Positions 35,886-49,886 are shown, counted from the stretch's first letter. The stretch: DNA of 64,000 nucleotides from Anticarsia gemmatalis (GCF_050436995.1 NC_134756.1:3410001-3474000), one strand, 5' to 3'. Notes: generated from the sequence alone by a model not told the origin. A program made the numbers and translations.

Positions 35886-38233
35886 TAGCGCGAAATCTCC
35901 CTTCCGATATTTTTTTCGTAGAACTCGGTAGATGAGGTGGCTTAAAGTCTATATCATAGTATCAATTAGTTTAGCTTTATTATACAAACCGACCAAAAAA
36001 AAAAGATTTTACAATTATTGTAGTTCTTTTGCTTAGCTCATAACTATTTAGATTTGGAAATACGGCCTAAGTATAAAATTTGAGAAAAAGGGGAAATAAT
36101 AGCTCTAAATTACCAATTTCAAACACCACGAGAAAATAATAACCGATAACCGAACTAAAATTATGTTTATTACCAATACCGACAATAAATTATACTAATA
36201 TACCTACAATTCATTTATAATGGGCTTTTTGTTTCGTATTTCCCATTCAAATACACTGTACAAGTATTTACAGTCAACACAAATCATTCGTGACATAACA
36301 GGCCCTTGGGTTACATTACACCCCTTTTTGTGATTGCGCCATATTTGCACATTCAAATTAAGGTCTATTTATTGAGTTATAGTGGTACTATATTGTTCTT
36401 ATAACAATGGTAAGGGAAGATGTAATGTCGAGTTGATTTAGGATACGTCTTGATGTTTTGTTGCGCGGAAAAGCGCATGAGTCGAAGGATTTCAGCTTGT
36501 GAAAATTTTACTGCCGTATGCAGAATCAATATTTATTTCAAAGATACTCAGAAGTACATATTTCTGTCGAAATTATGCTCGACAACATGATACTTAAGAA
36601 TAACTTGAATGTTATTGCCCTAAGAAAAATGTTCTTATATTTTAGACTTTCAGAATGCCCAATATCTAACACAAGTCATATAAACATAGATCACTTGCGA
36701 CAATCCACGGCAATTGGTAGAGAAAAAAATACAATGCATTACGAACCGGTGTATCTTAAAATCTAAATTAAACAACAAGACAGTAAGCCTGTTTTAAAAA
36801 AATACGTACAAACCCTTTTAAAGCTTAAACATACGAATAGGAGTAACTAATTAATAGAAGATTAAAAGCTTACTACAAGTACTTTCAATCTTTTTAAGTC
36901 TACATTTTATATTCACAAACGGCTAGAAGTAAAATCTACTTTTCTGTTTGAAATTAATTCAATTCTTGCCCGGAGGCGAGTAAAATTAAATCTAGAATAT
37001 AAATGTTATTGTATCAAAACAGTTGGTACTAAAGATATATGGATGAAAAGACTACGTTAAGAAGAATTAAGTTGTAAAAAAGTACGTGAAACATACTAAT
37101 CACAATTTTAGTTTGATGAGCAAAAACATAAATCTATAATTATTTCGTTAAACAGCATATGGTTCATATATAATAATATATATATGGATAGAAAAATCAT
37201 ACATTCCCTACTAATGCTAAATTAAAAGAATCATAAAAATGTGATAACGTTATAACAATCGAGATCGAACGATCGATAATGAGCGAGAGACTCCGAAAAA
37301 ATGAGGTGACGAAGTTCGCACGTTTGTTATAGCCCGATTACAGATATATTTCTTACTCCAATAAAAATACTTTAAAAACTTAACAAAATTAAAAGCACTA
37401 TAATTTTATGAAAAGTACACCGTATGCTGTAATAGTCGAAACCAAGGATAAAGTTGCACCTTCAAAAAGTCTTCAGCAAAAAGGAATAAATCGATGATTG
37501 ATTGCCATGTTCATATTAGATTCTTTTTGCCGTGAACTTGTGAAGTCTAAGGTTAGCGTTTAAGTATAATGGCTATAAGCATCGTGTGAACACCCGCACA
37601 CTTGCCATTCAGCCTATAATAAAGCTATCAGCGGCATAATTGATTAAAACCGCCCAGTTCAAAGAAATACTGCTAATTGATAACTTGTGACGGCAAGTTA
37701 TGACATGATGAAAGGTTAAATGGTACTCAATATCTCTATTAACTTTAGCCTGCGACTTCCATGCAAAATATTTTAGAGAGTAAATGTACTCTACGTGTTA
37801 ATCCAGTTTATAAAATGTCTATATCAGCTTAGCTTCGAAAATTACAGCCGGGACCCAATTCAACGTGCCTTCCGAAATAGGGAGGAGCTCGATAGGTATA
37901 AGATCGCCTATCCACAGAACAACCTCGGCAACCGTGGCTTATCATCAGAGATCGAACCGCTCGGCTGTTGTTAACTTAGTCACGAGCTCCGAGAATTTAT
38001 AAACTATCTGTGTAGGTACTAAAATCTGTTTAACAGTATGTCATGATTGAGTAAGAAACATTCGGACTTTCGTATAAATATAAATACACTTTTACCCCCG
38101 TTCAAGGTTGTGCTTTTTTCTGTGTACATTGCAATTCGGCAGCTAAAAAGTAATAAACGTAGAATATTTAACAGGAATCTAAGTACAAAGAAGTTTCACT
38201 CATCAACATTTGTTTCAGTAACAACGGTCCATC

Positions 38234-41200
38234 ATGTTGATGCCAAAGCCGTTGAAGTATGCCACAATATCTGGTGGAGTCGCTCTCTTCGGTCTTTTAT
38301 TTGGATGGGTCCTGTTCCCAACTATATTGAAGAGTCAGCTGAAAAAGGTAAGAAAACTTGCACTTATTTAAGTGATGATAAACATAACGTTTTCCCGTAC
38401 GGTTTTGTAGGTATTGCCTATATAATAGAGCGTCATATCGTGTAAAATAAGATATCTTCTTTACTTATTTTCTTAGTCTACCTGACTGCTTCTTCTTTAA
38501 GTAATCCTTGATAAAATAATACTAATTCGGCTCTCGTATGAGATTACAAATTCTCATGAAATATATTCATTCTTTTACGATTTTGCTTATTGTTCACTGT
38601 TCATGTCTAAAAACTTTGACCAATTTCGTTAAATTTTATGAAAATAACATCTTTATTCTACCAAAAATTTATGCAAAATACACACCGATCAACGTCAAAA
38701 CTTTTTTCATACGAAAGTGCTCAAAGCAATGATCATTTCCCAAAGTTCACAAGTCGTATTAAGCCAAAACTATAGCAGGTTTCTAAGAATACGTGATTCT
38801 ATCAAAATTGATAAAAAATGTCCAAACTATAACAAAAAGTAAATTTTCTCTTGTTTTAATATTCAGGGCTCTTTCAATTCAATTTTCTTTGAACAAAATG
38901 TATTTATTTTCCTTTGGAGTTTAGTTTTATCAATCTAAAGTAAAGAAGTGATTATATTTACATTATTATTTAATTCAAAAGCATTCTTTTAGAGTTAATT
39001 TTATTTGCTTTGGAAAAATGTAACTGCTTTTTATTATATCTTTTTTTATTTTAATATTGTTTTCGTGCATGTTCAGCCTTATGTAAAAAAACTTTGTCCA
39101 GAGATTAGTAATTTCGCTTTCATTTTTAAAAATATAAGTAGAGGACATGTACTCCATATTTTAAATATAATAATATTTGATTATAAATGGTCAATAACAC
39201 ACAATATCATGCACATGTTAACAATGTTATAATATTGAAAAGAACAGTGTAAATAGAAAAAAAAAATTCAACGTTATTTTAACCAAAACCACTTCGTATC
39301 CTAAAGCAAAACCTTTGTAGGCATAACAATATCTTTTCCGCTATGATTATTTTGCCTCGTGTCAGTGCGAACACTCCTTCAATTTCCGGATTTAACAGTG
39401 TGTTGGGATGCTACATAAATTGTTTTAAAACTTACATAATATTGTGAGAGACAACTATTTCAACGGCGTGGAACATTTAACAGATTTGAACACATAAAAT
39501 GATGAACGACATAATACGTGTTAAATATATAAATACGTTACATAGATTTTTTACCATATAACTATCTAACCCAGCGACTTTCCTCCCATGTAATTTGGAT
39601 AAAAATGAAAATCAAGTTCATCTTCTCACCTCATTATTTATCTGACTCTGGGTTTTCAACTATCGCTATGTTAAATTTCGTGCAAATCGGTTTAGTAGTT
39701 TACACGTAAAAGCACACACGTAACAGACACACAAACTTTTCATGCTTGTTAAAACTATTGGTTAAATATGTATTTGTAAATGTATCTATGCTGAAACAAA
39801 CAACATTGGAAAAATCACAAGCTGTAGCTCGATTCTCGACTACTATCGATTACCGACCACCGGATTGTCTCCGACAAAGTTTGTATGAAAATCTAATCAG
39901 CGCCTCTGACGGGCGTCGTAGGAACTATTTTGGCAGTACATTTGAAATGTCAAACTTTCGATACTCGACAGTACCGACTGTACAGAATCGCGCTACAGTA
40001 ACTATTACACAAACCTTCAGTCAAAACTCATTTCATTGATTAAGGTCAATTGTTCCTCAGGAAATGGCTCTATCTAAGAAAACGGACGTTCGCAAGATGT
40101 GGGAGAAGATTCCTTTTGCGTTAGACTTCAAGGTGTATCTGTTCAACTATACGAATTATGAAGAAGTACAGAAAGGTGCCATACCTATCGTAAAGGAAAT
40201 CGGACCTTATTATTTTGAGTGAGTAGAAGTTTAATTTTTGATATTTAATTAATTATTAATTAGCCCAACCCGTAATTGGCCAGCGTGGTGGACTCAAGGC
40301 CTAACCCCTCCCTTATTACGGGAGGAGACCCTTGCCTAGCAGTGGGACAGAAATTGGTTAAATTTAATTATGATATTGAATAATATTTTAATATAATTAA
40401 AAATGAATTTTTATATGACGCTGAGAAATAATAAGAAATTTGTAATTTATGACCGATTTTTGAATAACGGCTATAATAAAAAATAATCTATACTAATATT
40501 ATAAAGCTGAAGAGTTTGTTTGTTTGATTGTTTGTTTGTTTGAACGCGCTAATCTCAGGAACTATTGGTATGATTTGAGAAATTCTTTCAGTGTTAGATA
40601 GCTCATTTATTGAGGAAGGTATAGGCTATATAATATCACGCTACGGTCATTAGGAGCGGAGTAGCAACGAAAAATGTTATAAAAACGGGGAAAGTTTTGA
40701 CCCATTCTCTTAGGTGACGCAAGTGAAGTTGCGTGGGTCAGCTAGTCTTAAATACGTACCAACTAAAGTTTCGAGGCAACATTTTTAAAATACAAGAATG
40801 GTACCGAAGATAATTTTCTACGATAGATCGTTAGTTGACATACCTGTCATAGGTACAAATTCAATGCACCAAACTTGCATAGCATACGAGTAGCTCTTAT
40901 AAGTTTAGCAAATACATAGCGCATGTGTAAACGCGCTTCAGTAAAAAGTCCTAAAGCATATTTTTAACAAAGAGTATTGAAATACTTTCTTTAAACTGAA
41001 AACGTAAAAAGATTCAATTATTTCGTAAATAACGGACAAGTAACTTAATTACTATTTTCTTGAGCCTACTTTATAGGTATAATTACAAGCCTACTTATTA
41101 GGAAACTAATTTCCAACGACATTATCAATTATGAATCCAAATTACCCTGTAATTATAGAAATGATTACAAAAGCCTTTTTTGATTGTTTTTTGCCGCATG

Positions 41201-44200
41201 TCTTTTTTTAAACTATTTTAACAGAGAATAAACTTTACGTGATTAATATTGACTTTGACTTAAACATAACTTGCAAGATTTCTGTGTGTGATGTCTTGCT
41301 AACAAACACCGGGATTGGTGAAACTTAACTTGATAAAGTACATTGAATTTCATAGAATGCTATGTCAAAGAGAATTTTTATTAGTTCATATTATTACCTT
41401 CATAATATCACGCCCGTTATACTCGAAGGTGAAGGCGAAATGTATGTGTATGAAATACACACTTTTCGCCATAAATATTGTAGACTCGGTGTGCGAGGAT
41501 ACGAGCCTTTTGCTATATACCAGTCACGTTACCAAACTTCGACTATTGAAAATATTTTAATACACATCAGAAAAGCCCAATAGCACTTTGACCAACCGGG
41601 GACCCGACTTCGTGATCAGACGTAGATAGTTCATCTCATGCACTAACAACAAACCTTAAGCCATCATATTCTACACGAGTCTCTCAAATGGTAGACTACA
41701 TAGAAGTTCTAGTTTTTTCAGTCCGTAGCCGAGGCTAAATCATTCCACACCTCGTTTCTCTCCTGCATTATTAAAGGAACCAATGAACCGTGTAATAAAT
41801 CCCAACATCTCATCTTAGGGTACAGTCAGCGGCAAAAATGTATACACAGTTCCACATTTTTTATCAAAATACTAACGTACTTGTGTTTCTCTGATCGCGT
41901 TTATCGTATATTCAGTCTCGTATACACAGTTTCGAAGTTAGTAAGAAGAAATAGTTACCTATTTTTGGTTACAGATCTTTGAATATTGTTAACGATCGGT
42001 CCAGATATTTAATTGTAAACCGTCACGGACAGATAGACTTGCCTTTTTAATATTAGTATGAATACAGTAATATTTAAAAACTTCTTAAAATAATTTCAAT
42101 CCAAAAATGTTTTTGATTCAACTGATTGTTTTATAAAATCAATTAAACAATTTTCTATCTGTATACCTAATACACAATGGATGTATTCGATTATAAAGCT
42201 GCATTTGAAAGTAAGATTTTATACCTTTTTAAGCTAATGACTGTACAATGTACATTCGATGTTGATTTTTCTCACAATTTTGGGTATTCCGCTCCTTTCC
42301 CTCAAGTATTTCGTGGAAACAACGTGCGTAGTAATTTAAAACATAATATCATGAACCTTTTGTATGAAGATAAGAAAAGATAATATTATCATTACAAATT
42401 TGTTTCAAACATCTGAAACGCTAATAAAGAATACTTTGGAAAGTACTCCAAATATTTTGGATAAAACGTATTAGCATTCTCAAAAGCTTCATCTCTCTTT
42501 CATCCAGTTATAAGAATGGTTTAGTTGGTAACTTATGAGAATATTATTACTACTATTCAAGTAAAATTAAATCAAATTTATAGTTTATTTGTCGCTATTA
42601 ACTGGCATAATTAATCTCTATAATGTCATTAAAAAAATAATTCGAAAGCAATCAATCTGTGTCATGACAGATGCATAAGGTGGCTAGGCCTGTATCACTA
42701 AGTGTAGTATAAACATAGAATCAACTTGGTGTGGTGTCAACAATTTGTTACAAACATAAGCATTTTCAAAAACCCTCCACTCCCTAATAAGACCTTAAAT
42801 TTAGTAGACCTATAACAGCTCCATACAAACACGCAAAACCTTTAAACAAACACCGTGCGAACTGTACACGTGTACCTATCGCCTTGATATTTCAAACCAA
42901 GGTAAATATTCCCTTGTATTTTGCAACACCGTATAATCATCGCGAAAACAACAAAAGATTTTTATTTCCTTTCTATTGAATTATTTATTTAATCAATATG
43001 GACGCCACAGCCCTTGCAGTTAGCTTGTTAAATTACAGTTTTGTTGTATCTCTCTTTAATTAAAGGATTGTAGTTGTTTGCTAGTCAATAGTTAAATTAC
43101 TTATTTTTACTTAAGCTTGTTAAATTATAGTTTTGTGTGGACTTTGCATTCTTTAATCAAAGGATTGTATCAGGATTGTAGTTTTTTAACTTAAATGAAT
43201 GGTTATTTTTAACTGAACTACTTGTTAATCTTTTTACTTTACTGTACTTAGTAAAATTAGTGGGATATTATGAAACGGCTGATATTTTGTTCTTGTGGGT
43301 GTATTTTATCTTTAAGAATAATTACGATTTACGCGGAGGTAGAGATTATAGAACGCTACTTTCTACTTACTATTTTGAACTAAACAAGTATTTTGCCGTT
43401 GCCTATATTTATTTGCATTAGGAACTTGTATACATATTTTCTATTTAGTAATACCTGAAGAGTGTGAAAAGACGTATCATTATAAGGAAAAAATAATTTG
43501 AAAACACCCTCCCTAAAATGAAATATTGAATGAGCGGTCCTTAATGAAGTAAATGCTATTCAAATGAGACTCACGGTCTGCCGAATTTAATTTGTTAAAC
43601 GAGCCATTAAAACACCCAGCGGGTATGCATCAATGAAATTCTTTATTGAAAGCCTATGGTTTTGGTGTACATTATTATTTTAATGACAAATTAACGTGTT
43701 GGCGGCATTCATGGAACGACGGCTTTTATGGAAATATTTATAGTAAAAACAAAGCTTGCACAGTTTGATTTATTTGTTGTTATTTCGATTCTTTTTAATT
43801 TCGACAATACTAGGATGTGTTTTTATGGTTTTGAAGACTTCAACTAAATTACTTTCATTTTTGTTTGCATAATAATCAGGAAAAGATTTTAGCAAAAAAA
43901 ATATTTGCAAAAAAAGCAATGCACACTAGGAACAAATTCGGTGCTTGGTATTTTTTTTTTTTAATAACCCATATCTGTCCCACTGCAGGGCAAGGGTCTC
44001 CTCCCAAACGAGGGGGAGGGGTTAGGCCTTGAGTCCACAAGCCAAGTGCGGGTGGGGGACTTTGCATGCCCTCAATAAATGTATTAAAGAAATTTTAGGC
44101 ATGCAAGGTTTCCTCACGATGTTTTCCTTCACCGTTAGAGCAAGTGATAATTATTTCTAATACACACATAACTTCGAAAAGTCATTGGTGTGTTGCCTCG

Positions 44201-47200
44201 GATTCGAACCTGCGACCACTTGCGTGGGAGGTGCCAACTTAAACCATTCGGCTATCACTGCTCACTATTGCTATATACATATATGCTGCTTGGTATAAAT
44301 AAATGTATTCTTTTTCTTAGAGAATGGAAGGAGAAGGTAGAAGTAGAAGACCACGATGAAGACGACACTATCACTTACAAGAAACTAGACGTGTTCTACT
44401 TCAGAGAAGACTTGTCAGGTCCTGGACTGACTGGTGAAGAGGTGATCGTTATGCCTCATATGTTCATGGTGGTAAGTTAGAACAGTTCTTCCTTATTACA
44501 AATGTAATTACAGAGACGCTAATATGTCTGCCAGTGGAGTTGGCAAAAAATACACTAGGTAATTTCTACATTGACCTTGAATTTTATCATCTCTGTACCT
44601 GAAGGCAAGTCTATTACCACATTTCCAAAATGACTATTATTGGGCATATATTTTAACATTTTTAGTAAGAAATTCAAATAGAAAGAATTTTTTTGTCATT
44701 TAGAATGTACTGCCAAAATAGTTTCTACGACGTCCAACAGAGGCGCAGATCAGAATTTCATACAAAATTTCTCGATGACAAGCCGATTGTCGGTAGTCGA
44801 TAGTAGTAGAGAATCAAGCTACATCAGTCAAGTTTAAGGAATTAACACACAAGTTAATTGTATTAAACATCATTTTAAATATATATTTCTTATCAGGGTA
44901 TGGCTGTAGCCGTATCTCGTGACAAGCCAGTGATGCTGAACGTCGTCGGAAAAGCACTGAACGGACTCTTCGACACACCCAAGGATCTGTTTCTAAGAGT
45001 CAAAGCTCTGGACATTTTGTTCCGGGGCATTATTATCAATTGTGCAAGAACTGAGTTCGCTCCCAAAGCAGTCTGTACCCAGTTGAAGAAGGAACCTGTT
45101 AGTGGATTGGTGTTTGAACCTAATAACCAGATTAGGTTCTCGCTTTTTGGAACTGTAAGGGAGTATCAATGTATCATTCATTTGTTAAGTGATAACGCCA
45201 AAAATCTTTTTATTCAGGCATTTTTTTATTGACAGACCTTCTGAACAAAATGAGCATCATAACAAAATCAAAGAATTGCTTTTTTTCCCCTTCGTTTAAT
45301 AACTTGTTATAAAGGCAGGTTTTAGGTATCACTTTCTTCTTCAAGTTTATATTTTTAAACGAGTTCTTAATTTTTTAATATAGTCTTTTTGTGTACCTAT
45401 TATGAGAATGCAGTGACTGTGAGAAAGAACAAAGCTTGTTCTTAAGTAGCGCTATCAAAATAATATTAAAAAAATGGTCCTTGCCTTCCAGCGTAACAAC
45501 ACAATAGACCCTCACGTGGTGACCGTTAAGAGAGGTAAAAAGAACGTGATGGAAGTAGGCTCTGTGATCGCAGTAGACGGCAACCCAGAGCAGACCATCT
45601 GGAGAGAACACTGCAATAACTATGAAGGGACTGACGGTACCGTGTTTCCTCCGTTCTTGAAGGAGACTGATAGACTGCAGTCTTTCTCCGGAGATTTATG
45701 CAGGTATGTAGATAAAAAAAAACGTTAGGCCACCATTTCTTTCAGTTGTTTTTCTGTGCCTAATATCTATAATTTAATGTATTTTGAGCATGCAACTGTG
45801 TCTGTAATACATTCTTTATATCCTAACTAGCTTTCGAAGCTATGATATTATAATTGTTTTAATTTTTCCTTTGAGCCGATAATCTTACTAGCACGTTACT
45901 GGGAATTATGACGTCATCGGATCATGTTTTACCTTTAAATAAGTTAAGCTTGCTACACACATATTCGGTTCGGCAATATTTATCGAACAAAAAATACCGA
46001 CTTTACTCAGTTGTTCAGCTTGTGCCGATTGGGTTCATTTACTCTAGACATATGCGGTTTGCCACCTGGTTAGGACCATTGATGCCGAACGGTATATATG
46101 TGTAGCAAGCCCAACTAAACATTACTAGCAGAAGTTACTACCACTACCGTGTTATAGAATGGCACGTGTATGTACGACGGTCGTCCTCCAAAAATACATT
46201 CTAGAAGCATGTATGGTGTAGTCCCAATTAACTTAGCTACAAGTTTGATCTTCAAACTACAACTAAAGATACGGTGAAATAAAGCCTACCTGTGGTACGA
46301 TTTCCTGTACAAATTGTAAGTCGGTCAAAATATATCAGGCGCAGTTCGCATGAACAATTTCGTTCACACAATTTTAAACGTCAAACACTCGCAAGACTGG
46401 ACACAAGCGCGATACTATAGATTATCTTAGGTAGAGTTTGACATTTTAAATGTACTAAATAATAGTTTCTACGGCACTCGCTAGAGGCGCTGAATAAGTT
46501 TTCAAAATTTCTCTTCAGCTACGCGGTTGTCAATAGTCAATAGTAGAAAAAATTTGCGCTACTGTATTTCGCGAAAAATACTAATTTGTAGAGGTTACTT
46601 TACGTCATTGATACTATGTGGGTGTTAAAACAATAGTCTGTAAAATATTGTTAAAATAATTAGAAAATTGGAAGGTACAATGTTCTTCACGTAATTAATT
46701 AGGTGCCTATTGTTTTCCTTACTTGGTATCGAAATTGGTAGTATCTTTAGATTTAATTAAAATAATGAACACAGTTTTTTCTGTCAAAGTAGATCAGACA
46801 CGGCAGGTATAGATATTTTTTTTAAAAGTTTCTTCACTTTTATATTTTGAACTCAACTCAAATTTATAAGCAAAACTATTTTTATTGAAGGTATCCCTTT
46901 TTTACCAAGTAATTCTAGCAATAATTATTGTCCGCTCATCCATCACAGACTTAACTTTTCGACCAATTTACAAGCTGACTCACATTTCTCTCGTCAGAAC
47001 TTTCAGGCCCTGGTATCAAAAGAAAACCTCCTACCGCGGGATCAAGACAAACAGATACATTGCCAACATCGGTGACTTAGCCAACGACCCAGAGTTACAG
47101 TGTCTCTGCGATGCACCAGACAAATGCCCTCCGAAAGGCCTCATGGACATGAACAAATGCATCAAAGCTCCGATGTATGCGTCCATGCCACATTTCTTGG

Positions 47201-49886
47201 ACTCCGATCCTGCATTACTTGAGAACGTAAAAGGACTCAGTCCGGATGTGGAACAACATGGGATTGAGATTGATTTTGAACCGGTATTTAAGACATTTTT
47301 ATTCATATTATTATTCTGGACTAACATGATACCCAACCCGCACTTGGCCAGTGTGATGGACTCATGGCTTAACCCCTCCCTCATTGCGGGAGTACACCCA
47401 GCAGTGGGATATCAAAGGGTTAAATTTATTTATTATTTATTTAAAACATATTTTCAAAGAAGGACTGTGATTTTGCTGTAATATATAAATTTTTCATCAG
47501 TAAATAATAGAAAGACTTTATTATATACATGTATCTGGAAACTTGTCTTTTAGTATAAATAATTACGATACCTTGTTCATAACAAATAATATGACGACCT
47601 CTTTATGTGTCTTTTTCAGATAACCGGCACCCCAATGGTAGCAAAACAACGAGTGCAATTCAATATACAGCTAATTCAAACTGATAAGATTGAACTTTTC
47701 AAACAGTTTCCCAATACTATTGCACCCTTATTTTGGATCGAAGAAGTAAGTAGCCGAACTTCAAAGATTTTTTTCTGTGTATAAAAGTAGGAAGAAAATC
47801 CCAGTTGTCACCCCGGGCTGGCAGTTTAGAGGGAACAACTGGAGAATATACCATTTTTTGACGCGAACACAAAAATAGCCCATACAATATGACCTTTAGC
47901 TTCACATGTATTATTCGCCATATGAAGTAAAAATAACATCAATATTTAATTATTTTCCACATAAAAATAAAATCCACTGCAATATTCACTAACTTTATTA
48001 ATAAAACTCTACTAACTAGTTTAAAAAAGGGTAAAAAAATCCACGAACTACTAACACAATTCACAGGTCGCTTCGCCGTGGCGGAATTAAATTAAACAAA
48101 ATGTTCCACGATATAACATAGGTGCGCTTTGATGTCACATAAAGCTTTTTTAAGCCACCAACCACGTTATGTTTTACTCAGCACTAATTGCTTTTATACA
48201 TGAATTGAATTTTAATGAATCATTAAGTTCCCACACTGGTGATACAAATCCCGTTAATGACAACATTTTGATGAAATAAAGCCGTCATATTTAAATTTAT
48301 AAAATTATTTTGCCAATGAGTTGAGTTCCTGTTGATACAAATTCAGCGGAGATTTTTGTTCATATGTTTGCCTTAGACGTTTAGACATTTTTACTAATTT
48401 CTTTCCTTTCCTTCAAAGCTTTGCCTAAAACATTATTCAATGTTAAGTGACGCTCTGATTTTTTTTTACCTCAACCATACTTATTGCATATTAAAATTTA
48501 TCGTAGTAGCATGTATGTGTTAACTGCACATTGGCGCAGTGGTTTAAGCGGTCACCTCGCCGCAACAACCGTAGCGCCGCGTGTGGTGGGTTCGAATCCC
48601 ACCCGGGACAAATCTTTGTGTGATGAGCACGAGTATTTGTTCTGAGCCTGGACGTCAATTTATCTATATAAGTATGTATTTAGAAGTATATAAGTATGTT
48701 TATCAGTTATTTGGTTACCATAGTACAAGCTCTGCTTAGTTTGGAATCAAATGACCGTGTGTGAAGTTGTCCAACGATATTTATTTATTTATTTATTTAT
48801 TTATTGCGATAAATAAGACATGATACTTAAAAGTTCCTTTAAGTTGATGGATATTAATGTCATTCCAACAGAAATATAAAGGTTTAAAAAGTAGGCACTT
48901 GCATATTTGAACTCTTTTTCATCCATCAATAAAATAATCTTCTACCTGCAACACCAACCAAACCACGTGATGACAGTCGTCAAAAGGCATAAGAATCAGA
49001 AAGCGTGTGTTATTTTTTTAATTCCCAGGGTCTTGCCCTCAACAAAACCTTCGTGAACATGCTGAAGCATCAGCTCTTTATACCTAAACGTGTTGTGGGA
49101 GTGCTTCGCTGGTGGATGGTCTCTTTCGGCAGTCTGGGTGTCTTGATCGGCATCGTCTTTCATTTCAGAAGTAAGATATCTTTTCATTGCTTGCAAAAAA
49201 TTTGCGGCAAGAAAATTATCCTATATTTTAGAAAATATTTTTTTTATCGTATTCAATATAGTACAGTAGCTCGATTCTCTACTACCATTGATTGCCGATA
49301 ACCGGCTAGCTATCGATTTTTTTTTTATGACATGCGGTTCAACACCTCGAGCTGGCGTCGTAGAAACTATTTTGGCAGTACATTTTAAATGTCAAACTCT
49401 CGATACTCGATGATTCCTTTTGTAAAGAATCGGGCTACAGCACTTTTGTTTATTCGATACAATAACACATCTTTTACATTTGTTTTCTGTTGAAAATAGT
49501 TATCTACGTCCCTTCCTCAAAATCTGTCACCCTGAAATGTAAATTTTATCTAAATGGGAAAGAAAAGCAAATAAACACACTTCCAGACTTTCCACAAATA
49601 TCAATTTCAAACTTAGCAACACTTTAGTTTCTTCAACACGAAAACAAACATAAACTGACTAAAGTGTTTAATTATAGGTAAAACTCGTCTTTAAACCTAC
49701 CTAGTAGACTCCCTATCCAATTAGATGCATTAGAAATAACCCATTTCCCCTTCCTTAGACGACATTATGCGTCTGGCTGTTTCTGGAGACACGAAGGTCA
49801 CGAAAGTAACTCCCGAAGACGAACAGCAGCAAAAGGACGTAAGCGTCATTGGAAAAGTTGAAGAGCCAGCTAAAGTGAACATGTAA
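38234..49886 (+). CDS. SNMP1: Sensory neuron membrane protein 1 (CD36 family), complete 9-exon gene (524 aa)
   Basis: Exons: 38234-38347, 40061-40218, 44321-44471, 44897-45154, 45492-45703, 46998-47283, 47620-47745, 49029-49170, 49759-49886 (TAA), 1575 nt in one frame. SNMP1 is a two-pass CD36-family protein of olfactory neuron dendrites. It acts with pheromone receptors, probably by handing lipophilic ligands to them. Seen: TM1 about residues 10-32 (GGVALFGLLFGWVLFPTIL), a large ectodomain with conserved moth SNMP1 blocks (KIPFALDFKVY, LSGPGLTGEEVIVMPH, FRGIIINCARTEFAPK, YEGTDGTVFPPF, SMPHFLDSDP, HGIEIDFEP), N67YT as a glycosylation sequon, ectodomain cysteines for disulfides, TM2 about 458-481, and a short tail ending EEPAKVNM, typical of SNMP1. 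ATG38234 is chosen. A second in-frame ATG at 38240 is an alternative. Introns carry MITE M1, SINE and Helitron insertions. No lesion is seen. Confidence 0.96.
39824..39996 (+). repeat. MITE M1 in SNMP1 intron 1
   Basis: GTAGCTCGATTCTCGACTAC ... CGCTAC, the same unit as at 16274. It ends 64 bp upstream of exon 2, close to where a branch point and polypyrimidine tract would be expected. Confidence 0.7.
40259..40364 (+). repeat. Partial SINE S3 fragment in SNMP1 intron 2
   Basis: It contains GGCCTAACCCCTCCCTTATT and GCAGTGGGACAG, the reverse of the pattern at 21282 and 43965. It starts about 40 bp after the end of exon 2. Confidence 0.6.
40487..40745 (+). mobile_element. Non-autonomous Helitron in SNMP1 intron 2
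   Basis: TCTATACTAATATTATAAAG at the 5' end and GCGTGGGTCAGCTAG at the 3' end. It is highly similar along its length to the copies at 30536 and 61461. Confidence 0.75.
43965..44262 (-). repeat. tRNA-derived SINE S3, inverted, in SNMP1 intron 2
   Basis: On the minus strand it starts with a tRNA-like head (AGCAGTGATAGCCGAATGGT, B box GGTTCGAATCC) and runs through a conserved body to CCTTGCCCTGCAGTGGGACA near its end. It is the most complete copy of this family in the window. It ends about 60 bp before SNMP1 exon 3. Confidence 0.7.
44700..44822 (-). repeat. MITE M1 (inverted) in SNMP1 intron 3
   Basis: GTACTGCCAAAATAGTTTCT ... GTAGAGAATCAAGCTAC, the reverse complement of the M1 unit. It ends 74 bp before exon 4. 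Confidence 0.65.
45948..46110. repeat. 163-bp foldback MITE (M5) in SNMP1 intron 5
   Basis: The left end GCTTGCTACACACATATTCG pairs with the right end ATATATGTGTAGCAAGC, and TTCGGCA pairs with TGCCGAA just inside. A second, more diverged unit with the same ends lies at 51682-51912. The short open frame inside is a by-product of the repeat. Confidence 0.7.
46432..46563 (-). repeat. MITE M1 (inverted) in SNMP1 intron 5
   Basis: GAGTTTGACATTTTAAATGT ... AGTTTCTACGGC ... TCAATAGTAGAAAAAATTTG, a diverged M1 unit. Confidence 0.55.
47325..47432 (+). repeat. Partial SINE S3 fragment in SNMP1 intron 6
   Basis: It contains GATGGACTCATGGCTTAACC and CAGCAGTGGGATATCAAAGG. It begins about 40 bp after exon 6, and exon 6 reads on openly through it before reaching a stop, which makes a spurious long ORF. 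Confidence 0.55.
48530..48805 (+). repeat. tRNA-derived SINE with ATTT microsatellite tail in SNMP1 intron 7
   Basis: It has a tRNA-like head (TTGGCGCAGTGGTTTAAGCG; B box GGTTCGAATCC) and a body with AGTACAAGCTCTGCTTAGTT and AAATGACCGTGTGTGAAGTT, and it ends in an ATTT tandem repeat at about 48780-48805. Its tail alone recurs near 32980-33100 and, as hairpin arms, at 13461-13509. Confidence 0.75.
49266..49438 (+). repeat. MITE M1 in SNMP1 intron 8
   Basis: GTAGCTCGATTCTCTACTAC ... GGGCTAC, the same orientation as the copies at 16274 and 39824. It is the fourth M1 unit within SNMP1. Confidence 0.7.

Larger units (their letters stand above)
29063..38233. other. Repeat-rich intergenic DNA between the transposon island and SNMP1
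   Basis: No gene is supported on either strand in these 9.2 kb. Listed separately are a SINE head (29791-29884), a Helitron (30536-30823), a SINE tail (about 32980-33100), a short Helitron-like unit (about 33134-33262), MITE M1 (33375-33659), MITE M2 (33661-33784), a 30-bp hairpin (34292-34360), a Helitron (34559-34858) and a 15-bp hairpin (35851-35885). 36000-38200 shows nothing I can name. The SNMP1 promoter should lie at the right end, but no clear core element was recognised. Confidence 0.55.

Noticed and set aside
42177..42383. 68-aa ORF in SNMP1 intron 2
   Set aside because: AT-rich intronic sequence with no motif, no exon partner and no homologue I recognise.
46885..47481. 198-aa open frame on the plus strand as a separate gene
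   Set aside because: Its middle is SNMP1 exon 6 (46998-47283). The rest is read-through into the flanking introns and an S3 SINE fragment.
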